From Flavobacteriaceae bacterium (GTDB lineage Bacteria > Bacteroidota > Bacteroidia > Flavobacteriales > Flavobacteriaceae): DNA of 64,000 bases. Where the stretch lies: assembly GCA_018402135.1 (NCBI GenBank), contig JAGYJF010000003.1:682001-746000 (forward strand), read 5' to 3'. The translations under genes and the position numbers were made by a program. The notes under the pieces were generated by a model, which was given only the letters and a program-made list of their open reading frames with translations, searched no databases and was not told the origin of the DNA. Positions 9,656-19,480 of this stretch are shown here, one piece after another (the stretch's first letter is position 1; every line of letters begins with the position of its first letter).

Positions 9656-10890
9656 TTATATACGAGTTGTAGTTATAATTTGGTTGACGGCACCTTCATT
9701 TAATTCAACGAATTTTTTGTTTTTGGCACCAAGCTGATGCCGATAATCGGCATTTTGAACTAATTTAGTAAAGGATTGTTCAAAGGTTTCGTAATTACGA
9801 ATAGAAATAACACCGCCATTCTTTATCATAGCCTTGGCTTCGGGAAACTTATCTATACGGTTTCCGATAATTATGGGAATTCCAAAAACTGCAGGTTCTA
9901 AAATATTGTGAAGTCCGGTGGTTCCAACGGCACCGCCAACATAGGCTATATGGGCATAACTGTAAATGCTACTTAATAACCCAATGGTGTCAACAATTAA
10001 AACTTGGCTCGCTTTTAAAATGGGATTGTTGCTTTGAGAATATAAGGCAGTCTGTTGTTGAATTTTCGACTTAATCGCGCTGATATGTGGTTGATCTACG
10101 TTGTGTGGGACGATGATGTATTTAACAGCCGCCGACTCGTTTTTATTTATAAATTGAAACCATAGAGCTTCGTCTTCCGGCCATGAACTCCCAATCACCA
10201 CACAAATATTTTGTGCAACAAAGGCCTTAATAATATCCAACTGCTTTGTGCTTTTTTCATTCTGAATTACACGATCGAATCTGGTATCTCCCGCAATGGT
10301 AACGTTTTCGTAACCAATCTTTTTAATAGTAATTCCGATGTTACATCTTGAACAAATATATGTTCAAAAGCGTTTAAAGCGTTTTTGAAAATACCGCCAT
10401 ACCACTTAAAATATGACTGATGTTCTCTAAACAATGCAGAAACTAAAATTGCGCGTCTGCTTTGTTTTTTTAGAATGGTTAGGTAATTAATCCAAATTTC
10501 GTATTTCACAAAAACAGTGAAATCTGGGTGTACGAGTTCTAAAAATTTTTTGGCGTTTTTTGGCGTATCTAAAGGTAGATAAACAACCACATTTGCCAAC
10601 TTACTATTTTTGCGAATTTCATATCCCGAAGGCGAAAAAAAACTGAGTACAATTTTATAGTTGGGATGCTTTTCTTTAAGTCGCTCAAATACCGGTAATC
10701 CTTGTTCGTATTCACCTAAAGAGGCACAATGAAACCAAAATACCTTGTCGGTTTTGGAAATCGCTTGTTGTAATTTTTTAAAAGTTTCACTTCTGCCAGC
10801 GACTCCTAATTTTAATTTATCATTGAATAAGGAGCCTAGATAAACAAGCACCTTCATTGTATAAATAGCTATGTGGTATAGGATTTGCAA
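9656..10890 (-). pseudogene. waaA: 3-deoxy-D-manno-octulosonic acid (Kdo) transferase, apparently interrupted by a 1-nt frameshift
   Basis: ORFs 10267..10890 and 9656..10240 are the N- and C-terminal halves. Adding one A at the A5 run (10320..10324) reads ...LLLKKIGYENVTIAGDTRFDRVIQNEKSTKQLDIIKAFVAQNICVVIGSSWPEDE.... Confidence 0.8.
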
Positions 10891-11018
10891 GCGTTTTTAG
10901 TTTGTGCTAAAATACAGTTCTTTTTGGGAAAATTCATTAGCGATAGCGGGCTAATTTTTGTATTTTCGCTGAGCATTCAGCTATATTGCTGATACTTTTA
11001 TATAAGAAATAGAATTAG

Positions 11019-12179
11019 ATGAAAAAAATTCAAATGGTTGACCTCCAAAGTCAATACGCTCCAATAAAAGAAATGGTGGATGCATCCATTCAAGAAGTAA
11101 TAGATACTGCTATGTTTGTGAATGGACCAAAAGTTCACGAATTTCAAAAGAATCTTGAAAATTATTTAAACGTCAAACATGTGATTCCCTGTGCCAATGG
11201 AACCGATGCACTACAAATTGCTATGATGGGTTTGGGTTTGGAACAAGGTGATGAGGTAATTACAGCCGATTTCACATTTGCTGCAACAGTAGAAGTGATC
11301 GCATTACTGAAATTAACACCAGTATTGGTTGATGTTGATCCCATCAATTTTAATATAGATATTGAGGCTTTAAAAAAAGCAATAACCCCAAAAACCAAAG
11401 CTATTGTCCCTGTGCACTTGTTTGGTTTAGTTGCCAATATGGAAGCAGTTATGGATATTGCCAAGCAGCACAATTTGTATGTGATTGAAGATAATGCGCA
11501 AGCCATAGGTGCCGATTATACTTTTAAAGATGGCAGCAAAAAGAAAGCAGGCGTTATTGGCGATGTGGGTTGCACCTCATTTTTTCCATCCAAAAACTTG
11601 GGTTGCTATGGCGATGGTGGGGCTATTTTCACCAACAACGACGATTTGGCGCATAGCATTCGCGGTATTGTAAACCATGGTATGTATGTGCGCTATCACC
11701 ACGATGTGGTTGGTGTAAATTCAAGATTAGACGCTATTCAAGCCGCTGTATTAGATGCAAAATTACCAAAATTAGACGACTATAATAATGCTAGAAGAAA
11801 CGCCGCTAGAAAATACAACGCAGCCTTTAAGAACCACCCAAATATCATTACGCCATCAGGCCTATCAACTTGCCAAGGCATTTGTGATACCTGCGATTGT
11901 CATGTGTTTCACCAATACACTTTAAAAATTGTAAATGCCGATAGAGATGCCTTAGCCAAACATCTGGCCGATATGGGTATTCCCCACGGAATATATTATC
12001 CTATTCCGCTTCACAGACAAAAAGCTTACACAGATGGGCGCTATAATGAAGCCGACTTTAAAGTCACCAACCAATTATCTGACGAGGTAATTTCCTTACC
12101 GATGCATACCGAATTAGACGAGGAACAAATTGGATACATAACCAGCACAGTCCTTAACTTTTTAAACCAAAAAAATTAA
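11019..12179 (+). CDS. DegT/DnrJ/EryC1/StrS family PLP-dependent sugar aminotransferase
   Basis: CANGTDALQIAMMGLGLEQGDEVITADFTFAATVEVI, VPVHLFG, IEDNAQAIGA, SFFPSKNLGCYGDGGAI. Confidence 0.93.
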   Translation: MKKIQMVDLQSQYAPIKEMVDASIQEVIDTAMFVNGPKVHEFQKNLENYLNVKHVIPCANGTDALQIAMMGLGLEQGDEVITADFTFAATVEVIALLKLTPVLVDVDPINFNIDIEALKKAITPKTKAIVPVHLFGLVANMEAVMDIAKQHNLYVIEDNAQAIGADYTFKDGSKKKAGVIGDVGCTSFFPSKNLGCYGDGGAIFTNNDDLAHSIRGIVNHGMYVRYHHDVVGVNSRLDAIQAAVLDAKLPKLDDYNNARRNAARKYNAAFKNHPNIITPSGLSTCQGICDTCDCHVFHQYTLKIVNADRDALAKHLADMGIPHGIYYPIPLHRQKAYTDGRYNEADFKVTNQLSDEVISLPMHTELDEEQIGYITSTVLNFLNQKN

Positions 12180-13201
12180 TGCAAATAGTTGTAACAGGCG
12201 GTCTCGGCTTTATCGGTTCACATACAGTAGTAGAATTGCAAAATGAAGGTTTTGAAGTGATTATCATCGACAACCTTTCTAATTCTTCCCGAGATGTGCT
12301 TGATGGCATCAAGTCAATCACTGGAAAATCACCTATTTTCGAAGAATTTGATTTAAGAGAAAAGTCCAAAGTCCAAGATTTTTTTAAACGTTATCCAAAT
12401 ATCAAAGGTGTCATTCATTTTGCGGCCAGTAAAGCGGTAGGCGAAAGCGTTCAGGAACCTTTATTGTATTACGAAAACAACATCAGTAGCTTGGTGTATT
12501 TGTTGCAAGAATTAAAAGCTTTACCCGATGCAAACTTTATTTTTAGTTCGTCTTGTACCGTTTATGGTCAGGCCGATGAATTACCTATTTCAGAAAACGC
12601 ACCCGTAAAACCAGCAGAATCACCCTACGGAAACACCAAGCAAATTGGAGAAGAAATTCTAAAGGATGTTTGTAAAATCGATGCGCATTTTAACGCCATT
12701 GCATTGCGCTATTTTAATCCGATAGGCGCCCATTCTACCGCTAAAATTGGTGAGCTTCCAATTGGAGTGCCACAAAATCTCGTGCCCTTTATTACCCAAA
12801 CTGGAGCTGGATTGAGAGAAAAGTTATCGGTTTTCGGTGATGATTATCCAACGGTAGATGGCACTTGTATCCGCGATTATATTCATGTGGTTGACTTAGC
12901 GAAAGCGCATGTGGTAGCCTTACAACGTCTTATTAAAAGCAAGCATAAATCAAATTTTGAAGTCTTTAATCTAGGAACTGGAAAAGGAAGTTCGGTTTTA
13001 GAGGTAATCCAATCTTTTGAACGTGTCACCGATTTAAAATTAAACTATCAGATTGTTGGGAGAAGAGAAGGCGATGTGATTGCGGCCTATGCCGAAACCA
13101 CCAAAGCTAACCAAGATTTAGGTTGGAAAGCACAACTCACTTTAGACGATGCTATGGCATCTGCTTGGAAGTGGGAGAAACAAATTAGAAATATTAAATA
13201 G
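12179..13201 (+). CDS. galE: UDP-glucose 4-epimerase
   Basis: VTGGLGFIGSHTVVELQ, VIHFAASKAVGESV, SSSCTVYG, YGNTKQIGEEIL, RYFNPIGAH, DYIHVVDLAKAHV. TAATG overlap with the preceding gene. Confidence 0.93.
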   Translation: MQIVVTGGLGFIGSHTVVELQNEGFEVIIIDNLSNSSRDVLDGIKSITGKSPIFEEFDLREKSKVQDFFKRYPNIKGVIHFAASKAVGESVQEPLLYYENNISSLVYLLQELKALPDANFIFSSSCTVYGQADELPISENAPVKPAESPYGNTKQIGEEILKDVCKIDAHFNAIALRYFNPIGAHSTAKIGELPIGVPQNLVPFITQTGAGLREKLSVFGDDYPTVDGTCIRDYIHVVDLAKAHVVALQRLIKSKHKSNFEVFNLGTGKGSSVLEVIQSFERVTDLKLNYQIVGRREGDVIAAYAETTKANQDLGWKAQLTLDDAMASAWKWEKQIRNIK

Positions 13202-13208
13202 TTAACAT

Positions 13209-14486
13209 ATGAAATTTTATGTACTTCTGGTGGCATTTGCTTTTTCGGCAATGAGTATCGCCCAAAATACCTACCTGCATTGTGGTAAATTAATCGATAC
13301 CAAATCGGGAAAGGTACGCACCAATCAAACCATTGTGGTGTCGGGTGAACGCATTATTGCTGTTAATAACGGATTTACTGAACCAGCAAGTAATGCAGAT
13401 GTAGTTATAGATTTAAAAAGTAAAACGGTTCTACCAGGTCTCATAGACATGCATGTTCATTTAGAGAGTGAAACCAATCCTAAAAAATACTTAGAAAGCT
13501 TTACCCTTAATCCTGCCGATGTTGCTTATAACGCGCAACACCTAGCACAGATAACCTTAATGGCTGGTTTTACAACAGTGCGAGATTTAGGTGGCTCGGG
13601 TGTAAATGTATCATTGCGAAATGCCATTAACGCCAAGAAAGTGGTAGGTCCTAGAATTTTTACAGCTGAAAAATCATTGGCGAGTACTGGCGGACATGCC
13701 GATCCAACAAACGGCTATAACCGTCAATTGGCTGGTGATCCTGGGCCAAAAGAAGGGGTAGTAAATAGTATTGAAGAAGCTAAGAAGGCCGTTAGACAAC
13801 GCTATAAAAACGGTGCCGATTTAATAAAAATCACTGCTACAGGTGGTGTTTTAAGCGTGGCAAAAAGTGGCGAAAATCCTCAGTTCACCTTAGAAGAAAT
13901 TAAAGCTATTTGCGAAACAGCAGCCGATTACGGATTTCATGTGGCAGCACATGCCCATGGCGACGAAGGCATGCAACGTGCCATTATGGGTGGCGTAAAA
14001 ACCATAGAACACGGTACCATGATGAGCGATAAAACCATGGAGATGATGAAAGAATACAACGCCTATTATGTACCTACAATTTCTGCCGGAAAGTTTGTGA
14101 GCGAAAAAGCGTCCGTGCCTAATTATTATCCTGAAATGGTAGCTGTAAAAGCTGCTGCTATAGGACCAAAAATTCAAAGCACGTTTGCAAAAGCCTACGC
14201 AAAAGGCGTGCCAATTGCCTTTGGTACCGATGCAGGAGTGTTTTATCACGGCGATAATGCCAAGGAATTTGGTTTTATGGTAGAAGCCGGTATGCCAGCC
14301 ATTGAAGCCATTCAATCAGCTACGGTTACCAACGCTATGTTGCTCTCTATGCCAAATGACATTGGCGAAATTAAAAATGGCTTTTTTGCAGATATCATCG
14401 CTGTTGATGAGGATCCAACTAATAATATCAAAACACTCGAAAATGTAGTGTTTGTTATGAAAGAAGGAAAAATTTATAAGGAGTAA
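13209..14486 (+). CDS. Metal-dependent amidohydrolase (imidazolonepropionase/Xaa-Pro dipeptidase-like), secreted
   Basis: Signal peptide; LPGLIDMHVHLE, GFTTVRDLGGSG, HAHGDEGMQRAI, IEHGTMM, FGTDAGV. Confidence 0.9.
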   Translation: MKFYVLLVAFAFSAMSIAQNTYLHCGKLIDTKSGKVRTNQTIVVSGERIIAVNNGFTEPASNADVVIDLKSKTVLPGLIDMHVHLESETNPKKYLESFTLNPADVAYNAQHLAQITLMAGFTTVRDLGGSGVNVSLRNAINAKKVVGPRIFTAEKSLASTGGHADPTNGYNRQLAGDPGPKEGVVNSIEEAKKAVRQRYKNGADLIKITATGGVLSVAKSGENPQFTLEEIKAICETAADYGFHVAAHAHGDEGMQRAIMGGVKTIEHGTMMSDKTMEMMKEYNAYYVPTISAGKFVSEKASVPNYYPEMVAVKAAAIGPKIQSTFAKAYAKGVPIAFGTDAGVFYHGDNAKEFGFMVEAGMPAIEAIQSATVTNAMLLSMPNDIGEIKNGFFADIIAVDEDPTNNIKTLENVVFVMKEGKIYKE

Positions 14487-14687
14487 TCCGAAACATAAAG
14501 TTTCTTAATTACAAAAAGACGGTTGCGTTTAATCATACGTTAGCCGTTTTTTATTGCGAATTCGTTAAAGATTGCTTTCTTTAGCCGAGGGTAATTTAAA
14601 AATAATATTGATTAACAGCTATTTAAGTTTAAAAACTTGCATTTGGCTTCATTATGTCTTTTCTTTGTAGCTAATGTTACTTGAAAA

Positions 14688-14888
14688 ATGAATGTGATGA
14701 AACTAGTAAATATCAAAAGAGAAACCGTTATTGAAAATAGGTACACGCCTAAAATGGGAAAACTACAAACACGTGTAACCTACATTAGAAAAAGAATTTT
14801 AAGCTTTCCAATTAGAACTTTACACAAATACCGTGAAACTTATTACGGTGAGGTTAAAGATTGTACCGACTGTAATTTACAGCGTTAA
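14688..14888 (+). CDS. Small basic conserved-looking protein of unknown function
   Basis: 66 aa MNVMKLVNIKRETVIENRYTPKMGKLQTRVTYIRKRILSFPIRTLHKYRETYYGEVKDCTDCNLQR; stand-alone ORF between convergent genes. Confidence 0.6.
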   Translation: MNVMKLVNIKRETVIENRYTPKMGKLQTRVTYIRKRILSFPIRTLHKYRETYYGEVKDCTDCNLQR

Positions 14889-15394
14889 TCTACAACGGAA
14901 TTTTCAGGAGTCTTTGGTTTATTGAAAAAACTGGCATAAAGTAGTAACAACATTCCTGTGGTTACCGACATGTCGGCTACATTGAATATTCCCGTTCTAA
15001 AAATACCACCAAAATCTAAGTGTAAAAAATCGGTCACTGAACCAAAGACAATTCTATCAAAAACATTGGCAATACCGCCACCGATTATGCAACAAAAAGC
15101 GATCAAACTCAAGCGGTCCAATTCCTTGTTGTTAAGTATATAATAAATAACATAAGCCAATACTATTACTGGAAGAATGAGAAGGAAAATGATTTTGAGT
15201 GTTGGATTCATGTCACTACCCATTCCTAAAAAGGCACCTTCATTTTCAACATTCCACAACTGAAACACATCACCAAACACATCAATTATTTCACCTTTTC
15301 GTATATAAATCCGTGCTATTATTTTTGTTATTTGGTCTAATGCTATATTTATAACAATTAGAATAATGATAAATTTTGTTCTGGATTGATTCAT
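14885..15394 (-). CDS. lspA: Lipoprotein signal peptidase (signal peptidase II)
   Basis: ALDQITKIIAR, WNVENEGAFLGM, GGGIANVFDRIVFGSVTDFLHL, FNVADMSV. Confidence 0.92.
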   Translation of the reverse strand: MNQSRTKFIIILIVINIALDQITKIIARIYIRKGEIIDVFGDVFQLWNVENEGAFLGMGSDMNPTLKIIFLLILPVIVLAYVIYYILNNKELDRLSLIAFCCIIGGGIANVFDRIVFGSVTDFLHLDFGGIFRTGIFNVADMSVTTGMLLLLYASFFNKPKTPENSVVD

Positions 15395-15404
15395 TTAATA
15401 AAAT

Positions 15405-16292
15405 TTAAGCGCTTATTTGAGCAGCTGTAGTTTGGGCATTTCTATCAATTTTTTTCACAAGTCCTTGCAAAACATTACCTGGACCAACTTCTGTAAAAAG
15501 CGTAGCACCATCGGCAATCATTTGTTGAACGGACTGTGTCCAACGTACCGGTGCTGTTAACTGTAACATCAAATTTGCTTTTATTTGTGAAGCATCGCTC
15601 ACAGCACTAGCGGTTACATTTTGATATATCGGACACTTTGGCGCGCTAAAAATTGTATTTTCAATGGCTGCGGCCAGTTCTTCTCTTGCAGGTTCCATCA
15701 AAGGTGAGTGAAAAGCACCACCAACAGGTAATACCAGAGCACGTCTGGCGCCGGCTGCTGTTAAAGCTTCACAAGCGGCATTAACCGCGTCTACGTCACC
15801 AGAAATCACCAACTGTCCTGGGCAATTGTAATTGGCTGCCACCACCACACCAGGAGTTTTACTGCATATGTCTTCTACGATAGCATCTTCCAATCCAAGT
15901 ACTGCTGCCATGGTGCTAGGTTGTTTTTCGCAGGCTTTTTGCATGGCTAAAGCGCGTTTAGAAACCAATGTTAAGCCAGCTTCAAAAGTTAAAGTACCAT
16001 TGGCAACCAAAGCTGATAATTCACCAAGTGAATGCCCAGCAACCATATCTGGATTAAAACTATCGCCTAGTGTTTTCGCTAAAATAACCGAATGTAAAAA
16101 GATTGCAGGCTGTGTAACTTTGGTTTGTTTTAAATCTTCTGCAGAGCCTTCAAACATAATATCGGTAATGCGAAAACCTAATATATCGTTGGCTTGTTCA
16201 AAAAGCTGTTTTGCCTGTGCCGATTGGTTGTAAAGGTCTAATCCCATGCCTGTAAATTGGGCACCTTGACCGGGAAATATGTATGCGTTCAT
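15405..16292 (-). CDS. fabD: Malonyl-CoA:ACP transacylase
   Basis: Start moved to MNAYIFPGQGAQFTGMG; TQPAIFLHS, VAGHSLGELSALV, AAFHSPLMEPA-like GGAFHSPLMEPA. Confidence 0.93.
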   Translation of the reverse strand: MNAYIFPGQGAQFTGMGLDLYNQSAQAKQLFEQANDILGFRITDIMFEGSAEDLKQTKVTQPAIFLHSVILAKTLGDSFNPDMVAGHSLGELSALVANGTLTFEAGLTLVSKRALAMQKACEKQPSTMAAVLGLEDAIVEDICSKTPGVVVAANYNCPGQLVISGDVDAVNAACEALTAAGARRALVLPVGGAFHSPLMEPAREELAAAIENTIFSAPKCPIYQNVTASAVSDASQIKANLMLQLTAPVRWTQSVQQMIADGATLFTEVGPGNVLQGLVKKIDRNAQTTAAQISA

Positions 16293-16387
16293 AATTGGTT
16301 TCTGTTGTGGCGACAAAAATAGGAATTATTTTTTTAGAAGTTGCGATATGTTTATGCACTTGCATGTGCTTATAAATACACCTACAA

Positions 16388-17947
16388 TTATAATCCGGCA
16401 ATCGCCGCTTCAGCACAACGTTCACCATCCATTGCTGCCGAAACAATGCCACCAGCATAACCGCCGCCTTCACCACATGGAAATAAATTGTTGATTTGCG
16501 GATGTGTAAAATGCTCATTTCTGGGGATGGTCACAGGTGAAGAGGTGCGCGATTCAACACCAACAATATTGGCTTCTTCGGTGTAATAGCCACGCATTTT
16601 TTCGCCAAAAGCTTTAAGTCCAGTTCGTAAACGTCCACCTATAAATTTCGGCAACAAAGAGTGTAAGGGCGCCGATTTTAATCCTGGTTGGTACGATGTG
16701 CCGTTTAAAGTAGTTGACAATTTGCCTTCAACAAAATCGGTGAGACGTTGAGCCGGAGCCGTCTGACTCCGCCCGCCAGAGGTAAAGGCCAGCTTTTCTA
16801 AATCCTTTTGATATTCTAAACCTTTCAACGCACCAAAATGTTCGTATTTGTATAAATCTTTATCAGCATTGATTTCTACTACAATACCAGAGTTGGCATA
16901 CAAATTATTGCGTTTAGATGGCGACATACCATTTACTACAACTTCACCGTGTGAGGTAGCCGCCGGCACAATAAAACCACCAGGACACATGCAAAACGAA
17001 TACACGCCGCGATCATTCACTTGTTGCACCAAACTGTAAGCAGCAGCAGGTAATAAGTCGTCTCGTTTCCCTGAACAATGGTACTGAATACTGTCAATAA
17101 TATACTGTGGATGTTCTACCCGAACACCCATCGCAAAGGATTTTGCTTGCAAGGCAATAGATTTATTTTGAAGTATATAGAAAATATCACGTGCCGAATG
17201 ACCTGTAGCTAAAATCACGCGCTGTACGGGAATTTCATCACCATTTTGAAGATGTATCCCAACTATCTGATTGTTTTTGATGGTGAAGTTGGTTACACGA
17301 GTTTCAAAATGAATATCACCACCAAATTTTAGGATGGTTTCACGAATATTCTGTACTACTTTCGGTAATTTGTTAGTGCCAATATGTGGATGCGCATCTA
17401 CCAATATCTGATCGGTGGCGCCGTGATAGACTAAATTTTCGAAAATCCGACGCACATCACCACGTTTTAAGCTACGCGTGTAAAGTTTACCATCGCTGTA
17501 AGTACCTGCGCCTCCTTCGCCAAAACAATAATTAGAATCTTCGTTTACAATATGATCTTGATTGATAGCACGAATATCACGCCTGCGATCTTGTACATTT
17601 TTACCACGCTCAAATACCACAGGCTTAAACCCCAATTCTATACAACGCAGTGCTGCATACATACCCGCAGGTCCAAACCCAATAATGTGAATGGGTTTTG
17701 CTTTGGAAACGTCTTTATAATCAAAGTTGTAGTCTGAAGACTGTGGAGCCGGTTCGTTAATGTAAACGGCCAACTTATAATTGAAATAGATAGTCGATTT
17801 CCGCGCATCTATCGATTTTCTAAGAACTTTAATACCCGATATTTGTCCAGAAGATAGGCCTAAACTTTCAGCAGCTTTTTTACTTAAAACATCTGATTGC
17901 GTAGCTTCTTCATGTAAAGCTACACGCAGTTGAAGCTCTTTAACCAT
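16388..17947 (-). CDS. FAD-dependent oxidoreductase (NAD(P)/FAD-dependent protein)
   Basis: IHIIGFGPAGMYAALRCIELGFKPVVFERG, GEGGAGTYSDGKLYTR, PCGEGGGYAGGIVSAAMDGERCAEA. Confidence 0.9.
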   Translation of the reverse strand: MVKELQLRVALHEEATQSDVLSKKAAESLGLSSGQISGIKVLRKSIDARKSTIYFNYKLAVYINEPAPQSSDYNFDYKDVSKAKPIHIIGFGPAGMYAALRCIELGFKPVVFERGKNVQDRRRDIRAINQDHIVNEDSNYCFGEGGAGTYSDGKLYTRSLKRGDVRRIFENLVYHGATDQILVDAHPHIGTNKLPKVVQNIRETILKFGGDIHFETRVTNFTIKNNQIVGIHLQNGDEIPVQRVILATGHSARDIFYILQNKSIALQAKSFAMGVRVEHPQYIIDSIQYHCSGKRDDLLPAAAYSLVQQVNDRGVYSFCMCPGGFIVPAATSHGEVVVNGMSPSKRNNLYANSGIVVEINADKDLYKYEHFGALKGLEYQKDLEKLAFTSGGRSQTAPAQRLTDFVEGKLSTTLNGTSYQPGLKSAPLHSLLPKFIGGRLRTGLKAFGEKMRGYYTEEANIVGVESRTSSPVTIPRNEHFTHPQINNLFPCGEGGGYAGGIVSAAMDGERCAEAAIAGL

Positions 17948-17949
17948 GT

Positions 17950-18837
17950 TTACTTTCTCTTATAAGTTATAAAAGAATAAGGATAATCGTGTTGGTCATC
18001 AATTTCAAATTTCTGATTATTGACGATTTTCCATACATCGGTATCTATCTCAGGAAAATAAGTATCTGCATTTTCAAAGTGGTGATGAACCTTAGTAAGT
18101 TCAATGACATCTGCAAATTCCATAGCTTGCTGGTAAATTTCACCACCGCCAATAATATAAGGTCGGTCGTCATTTTTGGCAGCATCAAGGGCATCGTGTA
18201 AATTATTAACTACAATAACGCTTGATGGTACTTTGTAGTCGCGTTGCCTGCTAATTACAATATGCGTTCTGTTTGGTAGTGGTTTAGGGAAACTCTCAAA
18301 AGTTTTTCGTCCCATGATAATATGGTGGCCGTTGGTAAGTGATTTGAAGCGTTTTAAATCTTCACTCAAATGCCAAATAAGCTGATTGTCTTTACCAATA
18401 GCGTTATTTTCATCTGCCGCAGCAATAACAGTGACTGTTTGGCCTTTTTTAGTTTCAATTGAAGGTAATGGATGCTCAGCTTTAATTTGCTTAGAAAGTT
18501 CCTCTATCCGCGCTTTTTGTTTTGAAATTAAAATGGCAGTTTGTTCATCTTCCCAGTTTTTACCCATAAATCGGTTGGTTATAAAAACTGAAATTAAGTG
18601 GTAAAGTAATAAGAATAACCATAACGAAATAGCATAAACAAACCAGTTATAGCCATAAAAGGTAAGTTCTTTCCCGATTCCTAAAAGCTGATTTGCAACT
18701 ATCAGAAATATTGCGCCAATCACAAAAATAACAACGTGGGCGACTAGCCGTTTTTTCTGAGTAATACGTCTTTTAGCGTTTTCGTAAAGAGCGAGTTCTT
18801 CCTTACTAATGTGCGGTTCCTTTTTACTTCCAAACAT
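17950..18837 (-). CDS. 2TM-domain / dihydrofolate reductase fusion protein
   Basis: N-terminal 2TM-like region (ALYENAKRRITQKKRLVAHVVIFVIGAIFLIVANQLL...WFVYAISLWLFLLLYHLISVF) followed by full DHFR: VTVIAAADENNAIGKDNQLIWHLSEDLKRFKSLTNGHHIIMGRKTFESFPKPLPNRTHIVISR. Confidence 0.9.
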   Translation of the reverse strand: MFGSKKEPHISKEELALYENAKRRITQKKRLVAHVVIFVIGAIFLIVANQLLGIGKELTFYGYNWFVYAISLWLFLLLYHLISVFITNRFMGKNWEDEQTAILISKQKARIEELSKQIKAEHPLPSIETKKGQTVTVIAAADENNAIGKDNQLIWHLSEDLKRFKSLTNGHHIIMGRKTFESFPKPLPNRTHIVISRQRDYKVPSSVIVVNNLHDALDAAKNDDRPYIIGGGEIYQQAMEFADVIELTKVHHHFENADTYFPEIDTDVWKIVNNQKFEIDDQHDYPYSFITYKRK

Positions 18838-19068
18838 GACTTAAGTTATAGGTGTAAAATTACTTATTTTTCACGAAATCTTTGTATCTGAAACCGCCTT
18901 TTTAAAATAGATAACATCCGAAAACGATATAGTTGGAAATCAGCAGTTAAGCTTTTAAATTAACAGTTGTTAAACTGACATATTTTTGTGCAAAAATTTA
19001 TCAATTATAGCGTTTAAATAGTTTATTATTAAGAAATTGATAAATCTTATGCATATTAGCTAGGAAAG

Positions 19069-19100
19069 TTGCACTACTGAAAAATTCTTTTATAATTTTG
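19069..19100 (+). promoter_or_regulatory. Bacteroidetes-type promoter for the CBM48-like gene
   Basis: TTG at 19069..19071, 21-nt gap, TAATTTTG (TAnnTTTG) at 19093..19100, 23 nt before the ATG. Confidence 0.5.
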
Positions 19101-19123
19101 ACCCGTATTTAAACACCTTAACT

Positions 19124-19420
19124 ATGGCAATTAAAAAACAGTATTTAAAAAGCAAACCTGTATGTAAAGTTACTTTCGCATTAGAAGCAAAAGAAGCTCA
19201 AAATGTGGCAGTCGTAGGAAGCTTTAACGATTGGAATGCTGAGGTAACTCAGTTAGCTAAACAAAAAAACGGCACCTTTAAAGGTACAGTTGATTTAGAG
19301 AAAGACAATTCTTATGAATTTAGATATGTGGTTGACGGCAATTACGTTAACGACGACCAAGCAGATTCTTACCAGTGGAATGAATTTGCATCAGCAGAAA
19401 ATGGTGTGCTAAATTTATAA
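19124..19420 (+). CDS. Stand-alone isoamylase early-set / CBM48 (glycogen-binding-like) domain protein
   Basis: 98 aa; VTFALEAKEAQNVAVVGSFNDWNAEVTQLAKQKNGTFKGTVDLEKDNSYEFRYVVDGNYVNDDQAD. Confidence 0.88.
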   Translation: MAIKKQYLKSKPVCKVTFALEAKEAQNVAVVGSFNDWNAEVTQLAKQKNGTFKGTVDLEKDNSYEFRYVVDGNYVNDDQADSYQWNEFASAENGVLNL

Positions 19421-19440
19421 TTAGTTATTTTGTGTAATTA

Positions 19441-19471
19441 AAAGCGCTGCCGTTTAGTAGCGCTTTTTTTT
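19441..19471 (+). terminator. Rho-independent terminator
   Basis: AAAGCGCT-GCCGTTTAGT-AGCGCTTT followed by T-run, just after the 19124..19420 stop. Confidence 0.8.
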
Positions 19472-19480
19472 ATGTTATTT

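Noticed and set aside
13890-14315. 141-aa minus-strand ORF
   Set aside because: Lies fully inside the well-supported amidohydrolase gene; His/Phe/Cys-rich shadow translation.
14519-14551. ACGG...CCGTTTTTT as terminator of the amidohydrolase gene
   Set aside because: Stem is only about 4-5 bp with a long loop; too weak to call confidently.
16198-16518. 106-aa minus-strand ORF bridging fabD and the FAD enzyme gene
   Set aside because: Overlaps both real genes in another frame; no recognisable domain.
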